A stretch of DNA of 15,661 bases from Leptofilum sp050292445 (GTDB lineage Bacteria; Chloroflexota; Anaerolineae; Promineifilales; Promineifilaceae), in NCBI GenBank assembly GCA_050292445.1, contig JBNKLQ010000140.1:1-15661 (forward strand), written 5' to 3'. A program made the position numbers and the translations under genes. Of this stretch, positions 1-5,684 are shown in pieces. Numbering within the stretch: position 1 is the first letter of the stretch; every line of letters begins with the position of its first letter. A model generated the notes under the pieces. The model was not told the origin of the DNA. It was given only the letters and a program-made list of their open reading frames with translations, and made no database searches.

Positions 1-440
1 TGGTGCTGCTTGCCTTGCAAGTCCGAGTCAACTGGCTGGGCAAACATACCTTTGTGAATGGATCGTTGAAGCCACTGCTGCATTGGCTGGGCGGTGTGGC
101 GGTCGATCGGCGAGCGGCCTATGGTGTCGTCGGGCAAACGGTAGACACCATGCAGCAGCAAGAGCAGTTTGTGTTGGGCCTGGCTCCGGAAGGGACGCGC
201 AGTTTGGTTACCCGCTGGAAGATGGGCTTTTTTTTCATTGCTCAGGCGGCCAAGGTGCCCATTGTGCCGATAGCGCTGGATTACGGCCGTAAAACCATTG
301 CGATTGGTGAGCCAATCTGGCCCGAAGTGGGGGAAACGGCCGTGTTAACGCAACTGCGTACCTTTTATAAAGGGGTTCAAGGCAAGTATCCTGAGAAATT
401 TTCTTTAGAAAGCATTCAGCCCAGGCTGAGAGATGGGTGA
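1..440 (+). CDS. PlsC-like 1-acyl-glycerol-3-phosphate acyltransferase (3' part only)
   Basis: The gene enters from outside the window and stops at the TGA at 438-440; a GTG at position 3 keeps the frame open but is not taken as the start. The visible ~145 residues carry later blocks of the lysophospholipid acyltransferase (PlsC) family. These are a glycine- and arginine-containing segment ending GGVAVDRR, the glycerophosphate-binding EGTR in LAPEGTRS, and the VPIVPI block in KVPIVPIALDYGRK. The catalytic HX4D block should lie upstream, so activity cannot be judged. Known members move an acyl chain onto lysophosphatidate or a similar acceptor at the inner face of the membrane. The family is clear, the exact substrate is not. 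The gene contains two ACGGCCGT octamers and is followed by an intrinsic terminator. Confidence 0.85.
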   Translation, partial: VLLALQVRVNWLGKHTFVNGSLKPLLHWLGGVAVDRRAAYGVVGQTVDTMQQQEQFVLGLAPEGTRSLVTRWKMGFFFIAQAAKVPIVPIALDYGRKTIAIGEPIWPEVGETAVLTQLRTFYKGVQGKYPEKFSLESIQPRLRDG

Positions 441-518
441 AAATGTGCCTAATCGATTTTGATCTTTTCAGTTCGTGATACAATCCCCTGTTTCCATTTG
501 AAAACAATGATTGTTACT

Positions 519-552
519 GCCGGAACGGCCGTCTAGCTGTTCCGGCCTTTTT
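519..552 (+). terminator. Intrinsic terminator after the acyltransferase
   Basis: GCCGGAAC (519-526) pairs perfectly with GTTCCGGC (539-546) across a 12-nt loop, followed by CTTTTT. It lies 79 nt after the acyltransferase stop. One ACGGCCGT octamer spans the left stem and loop. A possible extended -10 box (TGATACAAT, 476-484) lies just upstream but has no good -35 box. If it is active, the hairpin would also act as an attenuator in front of the FKBP operon. Confidence 0.8.
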
Positions 553-614
553 GTGACAAAGACCTATCAGGTCTGTGAAGATGCTATGCAAGATAGAACC
601 ATAAGGAGAACCAA

Positions 615-1925
615 GTGAAAACCAACATAACCAAAGCCCAAAAATGGACCCACCTCCTACTTTGGGCTGTACTGCTCGGCCTGTTTGTCGCCGCCTGTGG
701 CCCAGCCACACCCCAAGAGGCTGACAACACCAACACTGCCGATACAACCAGCGAAGAAACAAACAGCAGCGAAGAAAGCACCGAGACTGGTTCACGCGTT
801 ACGGCGTCTGGACTGGAATACATTGAAATTGAAGCAGGCACCGGGCCTCGCGCGCAGCCCGGCGACCAGGTAACCGTACATTACACGGGCACCCTGGAAG
901 ATGGCACCGAATTCGATAGCTCCGCAGGGGGCGACCCAATTTCGTTTGTACTGGGCCAAGGTGGCGTGATTCAAGGTTGGGATGAGGGCATTGCCCTCAT
1001 GAACGTTGGCGGTAAGGCTCAACTTATCATTCCGCCTGAACTAGCTTATGGTGCCCAAGATTATGGCCCTATTCCCGGTGGCTCGACTCTCACCTTTGAC
1101 GTGGAGCTAGTTTCTGCTGAGGCACCACCCACAGCTATACCAGTGCCCACGGCCGAACCGCCCACATTTGTCAACCCGGATGATTACACCGTAACCGACA
1201 GTGGTCTGCAATATTATTTCCTGGAAGAAGGTGATGGCGAAATGCCACAACCGGGCGAAGTTGCCTCTGTTAATTTTACCGGCTGGCTTCAGGATGGATT
1301 ACAGTTTGCCGATTCTCAAGACGGTGTGCCGGTTGACTTTATTGTCGGCGAAGAGCAGATTGTACCTGGCTGGGATGAAATGGTCTTGTTGATGCAAGTG
1401 GGCGACGTGGTCCAATTTGTCTTGCCACCAGAGTTAGGGTTAGGAGAAGAAGGCGCACCCAACGGGGCAATACCACCTAACGCGACGCTCGTTTTTGAGA
1501 TGGAACTGGTTGGTATTCAGCCGCCGCCGCCAACCCCTACACCGGCACCGCCGCCAGTGAGCGTGGAAGAGTCAGACTACACCGTAACCGACAATGGTTT
1601 AAAGATATTCATGATTACCGAAGGCTCAGGTGAACTGGTCGAGAGCGGTGATCTGGTTACGCTACATTACAAGATGTGGGACCAAGATGGTGCTCAACTA
1701 GAATCTTCTTATGATTTTGGTCAGCCTGTGCAGATAGTTGCAGGCAGCGGGCAAGCGGGTCCTGGTTGGGATGAAGCTTTGCTCATGATGAGCCCCAGCG
1801 GTAAGGCGCAGTTTGTGCTGACGCCAGAGTTGGCCTACGGTGACCAGGCGGCCAACGCGCCCACCGAAGGCGATCTGATTTTTGAAATTGAAGTTCTGGA
1901 TGTTGTTAAGGCGGAGACCGAATAA
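615..1925 (+). CDS. Triple-FKBP-domain peptidyl-prolyl isomerase lipoprotein
   Basis: This 436-residue exported protein starts at GTG 615, supported by AAGGAG at 603-608 with a 6-nt spacer. Residues 11-27 are hydrophobic and end in the lipobox V-A-A-C28, so it should be a lipid-anchored extracytoplasmic protein. A disordered S/T/E-rich linker (30-62) leads to three FKBP domains at about 63-168, 191-301 and 322-432, joined by proline/threonine linkers. Domain 1 keeps the FKBP active-site set (Y90, F100-D101, F111, V118-I119, W122, Y145, F161). Domain 2 has F221 for Tyr, A232 for the Asp and L275 for the late Tyr. Domain 3 has L362-E363 in place of Phe-Asp. I infer that domain 1 is the catalytic one and the others are chaperone or binding modules. 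It is translationally coupled to the next gene. Confidence 0.9.
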   Translation: MKTNITKAQKWTHLLLWAVLLGLFVAACGPATPQEADNTNTADTTSEETNSSEESTETGSRVTASGLEYIEIEAGTGPRAQPGDQVTVHYTGTLEDGTEFDSSAGGDPISFVLGQGGVIQGWDEGIALMNVGGKAQLIIPPELAYGAQDYGPIPGGSTLTFDVELVSAEAPPTAIPVPTAEPPTFVNPDDYTVTDSGLQYYFLEEGDGEMPQPGEVASVNFTGWLQDGLQFADSQDGVPVDFIVGEEQIVPGWDEMVLLMQVGDVVQFVLPPELGLGEEGAPNGAIPPNATLVFEMELVGIQPPPPTPTPAPPPVSVEESDYTVTDNGLKIFMITEGSGELVESGDLVTLHYKMWDQDGAQLESSYDFGQPVQIVAGSGQAGPGWDEALLMMSPSGKAQFVLTPELAYGDQAANAPTEGDLIFEIEVLDVVKAETE

Positions 1926-2260
1926 TGAAAACAGATAGTGGTTTGCAATACATTGAAACGGAAGCCGGTACCGGTAAGGCACCCAAGCGGGGCGATCGTG
2001 TGGCGGTTCATTACATCGGCCGTTTGGAAAGCGGCAAAGAGTTCGATAACTCTGTGAAGCGTGGCCAGCCCATCGAGTTTGCCCTGGGCACCGGGCAGGT
2101 GATTCCTGGCTGGGACGAAGGCATTGGCCTGATGAAGGTTGGGGGCAAAGCGACCCTCATCATTCCGCCGGACCTGGGCTATGGTCCCCGGGGGGCTGGC
2201 GGGGTGATACCACCCAACGCCACCCTCATTTTTGATGTTGAGCTGGTGGATGTGAAGTAA
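1925..2260 (+). CDS. Single-domain FKBP-type peptidyl-prolyl cis-trans isomerase
   Basis: This compact 111-residue FKBP has no signal peptide, so it is probably cytoplasmic. Its ATG shares one base with the TAA of the upstream gene (TAATG), an arrangement typical of translational re-initiation. The catalytic pocket is complete: Y30, F40-D41, R46, F52, V59-I60, W63, Y86 and F103, with the usual GWDEG and IPPNATL motifs. The protein would catalyse cis-trans isomerisation of X-Pro bonds. Its similarity to domain 1 of the upstream lipoprotein suggests an in-place duplication, giving a cytoplasmic and an exported FKBP from one transcript. A strong terminator follows 6 nt after the stop. Confidence 0.95.
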   Translation: MKTDSGLQYIETEAGTGKAPKRGDRVAVHYIGRLESGKEFDNSVKRGQPIEFALGTGQVIPGWDEGIGLMKVGGKATLIIPPDLGYGPRGAGGVIPPNATLIFDVELVDVK

Positions 2261-2266
2261 AATCCG

Positions 2267-2301
2267 AAAGTGGCAGGGCCTCAGGGCTTTGCCACTTTTT
2301 T
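2267..2301 (+). terminator. Intrinsic terminator of the FKBP operon
   Basis: AAAGTGGCA (2267-2275) pairs perfectly with TGCCACTTT (2290-2298) over a 14-nt loop. The right arm runs into a T tract ending at 2301. It separates the FKBP genes from the convergent gene that ends at 2326. Confidence 0.85.
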
Positions 2302-2325
2302 ATTGCCTTTTGAAAGGGGGGTGGG

Positions 2326-2880
2326 TCAAGGGCTAAAGATGTCGATGGTGGGGATGGCGTAAACGGCCGTTTCCCCAAAGTTCTCACCAAAAAACCCTAA
2401 ATTTCGTGTAGGCAAGGAGACCAGGCCTTGCCACAATAGCTCTCGATTGATCCGCACTGTAACTTCTTCACCACGCACATTAATCCAAATTTCGTTGGGG
2501 GCGTCTTCCAGCTGGACATGGGGCCAGGTCTGCCAGGGCAGAACGGCCGTATCATCCTCTTGCACTAGCACATACCCTAACGGCGAGATCGCCACGATGA
2601 TTTGGCTGTTCTCATCCCCAAGCGCCAATCCCACGCCACTGTCCAGACTGCCGGATTGGTAAACGGCCGTTCCCCGCACCGAAAAATCGCCCTCAGGCAG
2701 CATCTGATCTAACCAGAGAATTGTTTGCCCTGGTTCACTTACGGCCAGGGTGGTGGTGGGCAAGGTAGTTTGCCGTTCACCAACTGGTTTGGGGTCAAAT
2801 ACCCCGGAGGCGATGAGGATGATGAGGAAAACGGCCGTTGCCATCAAATAAGCCAACGCGCCGCGCAAGGTTTGTTTCAT
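2326..2880 (-). CDS. Membrane-anchored extracytoplasmic protein of unknown function
   Basis: I do not recognise this 184-residue protein. Residues 8-27 form one hydrophobic segment after a short positive start (MKQTLRG), so it should be an exported protein with an uncleaved anchor or signal sequence. The rest (about 45-184) is rich in short alternating hydrophobic stretches, Gly, Trp and Asp. The pattern, including FSVRGTAVY, WINVRGEEVTVRIN and NLGFFGENF, resembles a concanavalin-like/LamG-type jelly-roll domain, but that is only a resemblance. There is no clear Shine-Dalgarno upstream of the ATG. The gene holds four of the window's 15 ACGGCCGT octamers, all in the frame that encodes Thr-Ala-Val. 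It stands alone, convergent with the FKBP operon. Confidence 0.75.
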   Translation of the reverse strand: MKQTLRGALAYLMATAVFLIILIASGVFDPKPVGERQTTLPTTTLAVSEPGQTILWLDQMLPEGDFSVRGTAVYQSGSLDSGVGLALGDENSQIIVAISPLGYVLVQEDDTAVLPWQTWPHVQLEDAPNEIWINVRGEEVTVRINRELLWQGLVSLPTRNLGFFGENFGETAVYAIPTIDIFSP

Positions 2881-3155
2881 GCAGGGAGTTTAGTGAGAAG
2901 AGAACAGGATGACAAACCAATCTGGTTTGCCACTCTTAAATTTGATTAATGCTGCGCAGGTTATATCTTTAGACTCTTTCCCAGATGATCCTGATTAGGA
3001 TTCCTTTTACTTGCCCATCACAAATTCTTATGGCAGTACCCTCGTTTTTAGGTGCAGATTAATGTAAAATGCCAAACGCTTACTATATAGGTAATCGTTT
3101 ATGTATTAAGTAAATGTTTACACATATATTCAATGTTAAATTTGGGAGTAATATG
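2881..3155. promoter_or_regulatory. Intergenic region with candidate Rrf2 operators and promoter
   Basis: This gap lies between divergent genes and is AT-rich toward the Rrf2 gene. Two imperfect palindromes stand out: TTACTATATAGGTAA (3080-3094) and GTAAATGTTTAC (3110-3121). The first overlaps a plausible -10 box (TACTAT, 3081-3086), 16 nt from a weak -35 box (TTAATG, 3059-3064). Rrf2 regulators commonly bind palindromes at their own promoters, so these are candidate autoregulatory sites. The evidence is pattern only. I see nothing else between 2881 and about 3050. Confidence 0.3.
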
Positions 3156-3590
3156 ATGCAGATCAACCGCCAAACGGATTATGCTATTCGGATCATTTTG
3201 GCCCTGTCAAAACATCCGCCCGGGACGCGGAAATCCACATCTGAAATTCGGGATGAAATGCTGATTCCTCCTGCTCTTTCTCAGCGTATCGTTGCCGATT
3301 TAGCCCGAGGTAAGTTCATTCAAACATTTCCTGGCCGAAGTGGGGGTATCGAACTAGCACGGCCGTCCGATCAAATAAACCTATTACAAGTTGTTGAGTT
3401 TATCCAGGGGCCTATCTATGTTTCTGATTGCTTGGTCACAGGTGGGGATCCATGTGTCTTCAAGAATGCCTGCCCTGTTCGCAAGCGTTGGGCAAAGCTG
3501 AATATTCTGATTCGGCAGGAGTTAGAAAGCCAAACATTCGACCTACTTGCCCAAGATGCAGTAGAAGTCCAAAACTTAATCCAATTATAG
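3156..3590 (+). CDS. Rrf2-family transcriptional regulator, probably Fe-S
   Basis: The protein has about 144 residues, normal for Rrf2. The N-terminus, MQINRQTDYAIRIILAL, is the classic Rrf2 winged-helix opening, and the recognition region includes the helix around PPALSQRIVADLARG and the wing GRSGGIELARP. A C-x7-C-x5-C motif (CLVTGGDPCVFKNAC) occupies the place where IscR, NsrR and RsrR ligate an Fe-S cluster, so cluster-based sensing of redox, NO or iron is likely but not shown. I chose ATG 3156 because GGGAG (3144-3148) is 7 nt away; ATG 3153 is also possible. An in-frame ATG at 3114 would add a non-conserved leader. It sits upstream of the polyferredoxin genes on the same strand and probably regulates them. 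Confidence 0.9.
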   Translation: MQINRQTDYAIRIILALSKHPPGTRKSTSEIRDEMLIPPALSQRIVADLARGKFIQTFPGRSGGIELARPSDQINLLQVVEFIQGPIYVSDCLVTGGDPCVFKNACPVRKRWAKLNILIRQELESQTFDLLAQDAVEVQNLIQL

Positions 3591-3926
3591 TTTTACAGAA
3601 GGCATACAGGCTCCTTCAAAGGAGTTGATACCACCCCAAAATTATCAAACTCTACATCACTTAACACACTATTCTAGATACAGCGTTAAGCAAGTTTTTT
3701 TAATTGTCATCCCCACGAGCCAGGAGTCTATATGCTCGTCAAGCTGGATGCCCGCTTTCGCAGGCATGACAAGATGTGAAATCATTTATTTAACGATGTA
3801 CAAATTGTTTAGATATTGAATTGGCTAACTATTATTTCTGTATAGAAGAGAAAAAATGGACACTTTCTTTCTCACTCTATTGGAATTTACCATTACGACT
3901 ACCTTTCACTTAGCAAAGAGGTTTCC
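3591..3926. other. 336-nt AT-rich intergenic region
   Basis: No gene is supported here. The region holds one TGTCAT/ATGACA-ended repeat (entered separately) and otherwise AT-rich DNA, where a promoter for the genes starting at 3927 would be expected. No convincing -35/-10 pair was found. Confidence 0.5.
3705..3771. repeat. Intergenic palindromic repeat, TGTCAT...ATGACA type (copy 1)
   Basis: The 67-bp element starts TGTCATCCCCACGA and ends GCAGGCATGACA. Its two ends are inverted copies (TGTCATnCCnnCGA on each strand). It matches the layout of the common bacterial intergenic repeats with GTCATTCCCGCG-like ends. Translating it gives the tell-tale pseudo-peptide WMPAFAGMT. A second copy lies at 12609-12677. 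Confidence 0.7.
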
Positions 3927-4469
3927 ATGAGTATGAAATTGAATATGTTTTTAAAAGGCACAATGTTCGTTTTGGCTGGGGTTCTGTATGTTTATGTTTT
4001 GGGCGGTTTTGTTAGCCCAAACATTAACGATAGCGCCCATGCGACCGGTATATTGAATGAAACTGCTGGAATTGCCAGGCATCCGGTTGAATATGATTTG
4101 AATAACGCGCTCTTTGGGCAGTTCACGCTTATGCTGACTGCCAAAGTAATGCCGCCCGTTTCAGGCGACATGGTAGTACACCTGACCGGACCCGAGGAAT
4201 TGGATTACGTGGTTTCAACTCGCTACCCGCCTGGCGTACCACTATACAACCGCCGTGACCGCTGGTACACCTTTGAAGACTCGATTTTCAAAGGTGTGAC
4301 AACCGACAGTGATTTAGTCATCGTTTTGCGGATAAAGCCGCCAAAAGAGATTGGGAGCTATACCCTTGTTATATCGGACAATTCGACAGGGCAACTCTAT
4401 TTCACTATGCCGGTCATTTTCTCGAAAGACGGTGTGCTTCCCACTAATAGCGAGGATTGCCACGAATAA
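3927..4469 (+). CDS. Membrane-anchored extracytoplasmic protein of unknown function (redox cluster)
   Basis: I cannot assign this 180-residue protein. AAAGAGG (3915-3921) sits 5 nt before the ATG, supporting the start; ATG 3933 is an alternative. Residues about 8-29 form one hydrophobic segment, so the remainder should face outward. From about residue 50 it is rich in alternating hydrophobic residues (FGQFTLMLTAKV, GDMVVHLTGP, SDLVIVLRIKPP, GSYTLVISDN, QLYFTMPVIF), suggesting an immunoglobulin-like beta-sandwich as in FixH or copper-chaperone-like accessory proteins. No metal-binding motif confirms that; the only cysteine is in the C-terminal DCHE. It ends 21 nt before the polyferredoxin gene and should be co-transcribed with it. 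Confidence 0.75.
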   Translation: MSMKLNMFLKGTMFVLAGVLYVYVLGGFVSPNINDSAHATGILNETAGIARHPVEYDLNNALFGQFTLMLTAKVMPPVSGDMVVHLTGPEELDYVVSTRYPPGVPLYNRRDRWYTFEDSIFKGVTTDSDLVIVLRIKPPKEIGSYTLVISDNSTGQLYFTMPVIFSKDGVLPTNSEDCHE

Positions 4470-4490
4470 AGTCATAAGGAGGAAGAAGCT

Positions 4491-5402
4491 ATGAAGAATA
4501 TACAAAAAATGAAATTCGTTAAAAAACTCAGGAAGTTGGATAAAAGACAACGACTTCGCTATGGCTTGATGATTATAGGCATCTTAGCGTTTGCGCCACC
4601 AGTGGCATTTATTCCCCAGCTATTTGGGAATGCCACTATCTGTGGCAACCTCTGTCCGAGAATGGCCATTGGCACAGGTTTTATGCGCAGCCTGTTTATG
4701 GTGCCTTTTGGGGTTTCGTTTTTATTTATCTGGTTATTCATCACATTTTTCTGGGGGCGGTGGATGTGCAGCCATGTTTGTCCAGCTGGCAACCTGACCG
4801 AATTTGGCAGCAAATTGATTCCCGGACGTTTCAGAATCGACTATGGCAAAATTGTGGACACACCTCTTTTCCGCTATGGTTTCCTGGGAGCATATATCTT
4901 ACTGCCGGTGGTGGGTATTTCCTCGATTTGCTGTTCTTTTTGCAGCTTTAGTGTCATCCCTGAGTTTTTTGGCATGTTTTTTACACCGCGACTGGCCGAC
5001 ATGTTGGCATCGGGAACGCGGCTGATTTCTGTGGTATTGTTTGTTTTTTTGCTAGGCATATTTGCCAGAGACGGACGCGGCCACTGTCATATGATTTGTC
5101 CCGTGGGCGCGCTGGATTCAATCGTTAATGTGCTGGGGGCAAAACTACCCTTCACCCGACGCGAACGGGTTATCCAGTCAAAATGTTCGGGCTGCGGGTT
5201 CTGTGCGACAAATTGCCCGATTTCTGCCATAACTGTTGATAAAACAGCTGTTGAAAAAACAACAATTGATCACCGCAGATGCTACCAGTGCAGAGCGTGT
5301 GAATCGAATTGTCCGACGAACGCCATTTATTATGGGAAGTTAGTTAAAGAAAAGGATACCTGGAATAATGAAGAAGTTGAACAAGTCCTCGTTTTGGACT
5401 AA
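4491..5402 (+). CDS. NapH/NosR-like membrane 4Fe-4S polyferredoxin
   Basis: The protein has 303 residues, with AAGGAGG (4476-4482) 8 nt before the ATG. A basic N-terminus is followed by hydrophobic segments at about 24-43, 69-88, 128-146 and 178-193. C-x3-CP motifs occur at C51/C55, C93/C97 and C199/C203, the last two being the signature of the NapH/NosR/CcoG group. An unusual C147-C148-x2-C151 cluster lies at a membrane edge. Two ferredoxin motifs follow near the C-terminus: C232/C235/C238/C242 and C264/C267/C270/C274, which should bind two [4Fe-4S] clusters. Relatives pass electrons between the membrane quinone or thiol pool and extracytoplasmic enzymes. No nap or nos catalytic subunit is present, so the partner is unknown. 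Its last 35 nt overlap the start of the small UGA-containing gene, suggesting coupled translation. Confidence 0.88.
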   Translation: MKNIQKMKFVKKLRKLDKRQRLRYGLMIIGILAFAPPVAFIPQLFGNATICGNLCPRMAIGTGFMRSLFMVPFGVSFLFIWLFITFFWGRWMCSHVCPAGNLTEFGSKLIPGRFRIDYGKIVDTPLFRYGFLGAYILLPVVGISSICCSFCSFSVIPEFFGMFFTPRLADMLASGTRLISVVLFVFLLGIFARDGRGHCHMICPVGALDSIVNVLGAKLPFTRRERVIQSKCSGCGFCATNCPISAITVDKTAVEKTTIDHRRCYQCRACESNCPTNAIYYGKLVKEKDTWNNEEVEQVLVLD

Positions 5403-5625
5403 ACAAAAAGCTCGCTCGATAACACTTGGCGCTGCCATCGGAACGGGGGCGATGATTTTTGGTCAAAGCTGCGCCGCCACTGGCCAATGAGCGAGTTGCG
5501 GCGGCGCCTGCGTGTCCAGGCTACCCCTTTTGGCTGTGCCGATCCTGGTGGACGGTGCCATTGTTCTGGCGAAAAAAATAAAAAATAAAGAGGATTCAGA
5601 GCAAACTTCTTCGCAAGAAATTTAA
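5368..5625 (+). CDS. Candidate selenoprotein: small Sec/Cys-rich membrane-hairpin protein with in-frame UGA
   Basis: The frame opens at ATG 5368, inside the 3' end of the polyferredoxin gene, with AAAGGA at 5351-5356 as ribosome site. It meets TGA at 5488-5490 and continues without another stop to TAA at 5623-5625. Read with Sec at codon 41 it gives 85 residues: a basic start (1-16), a hydrophobic segment (17-33), a loop with C35, U41, C44 and C48, a second hydrophobic segment (52-68) and a lysine-rich tail. The loop reads CAATGQ-U-ASCGGAC, so the UGA falls at the first position of a U-x-x-C redox motif. The topology predicts a membrane hairpin with the Sec loop outside. Other genes here stop at TGA (438, 10937), so the codon is not reassigned in general. 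Alternatives are a 40-residue truncated protein or a decayed gene. No sel gene is visible in the window. Confidence 0.6.
5488..5525 (+). promoter_or_regulatory. Candidate bacterial SECIS element
   Basis: Downstream of the UGA (5488-5490), GCCTG (5506-5510) pairs perfectly with CAGGC (5517-5521) around the 6-nt loop CGUGUC. The stem can be extended by GG (5503-5504) with CC (5524-5525) across a small internal loop. The apical loop starts 20 nt after the UGA and has G as its second base followed by U. Both features fit the known bacterial SECIS pattern (hairpin within the coding region, loop about 16-37 nt from UGA, early G). No folding calculation was run. Confidence 0.5.
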
Positions 5626-5629
5626 ACAT

Positions 5630-5664
5630 TATGGTGGTGGTTAAACTGTTTAACCACCACCATA
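5630..5664. terminator. Bidirectional hairpin between convergent operons
   Basis: A perfect 16-bp stem (5630-5645 with 5649-5664) closes a 3-nt CTG loop. It lies 5 nt after the stop of the small redox gene and 20 nt after the end of araA, which is read from the other strand. Neither side has a long T tract, so it is either a weak intrinsic terminator in both directions or an mRNA-stabilising 3' hairpin. Confidence 0.6.
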
Positions 5665-5684
5665 GCCCCTTTGAACGTTAAACT

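Noticed and set aside
3625..3819. 64-codon open frame after the Rrf2 gene
   Set aside because: It runs through the TGTCAT/ATGACA repeat and yields the spurious MPAFAGMT peptide known from such repeats. It has no ribosome site.
5488..5490. General TGA reassignment (to Trp or Gly) as the reason for the in-frame TGA
   Set aside because: TGA serves as the normal stop for the acyltransferase (438-440) and mmsA (10935-10937), and the other genes need no TGA read-through.
5512..5625. Independent small gene starting at GTG 5512 after the TGA
   Set aside because: No ribosome site precedes it, and it would lose the Cys loop that makes the full frame coherent.
5399..5629. Open frame of 76 codons on the - strand opposite the small redox gene
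   Set aside because: It has no recognisable domain or ribosome site and lies antisense to the hydrophobic, patterned + strand frame. The bidirectional hairpin at 5630-5664 lies upstream of its start.
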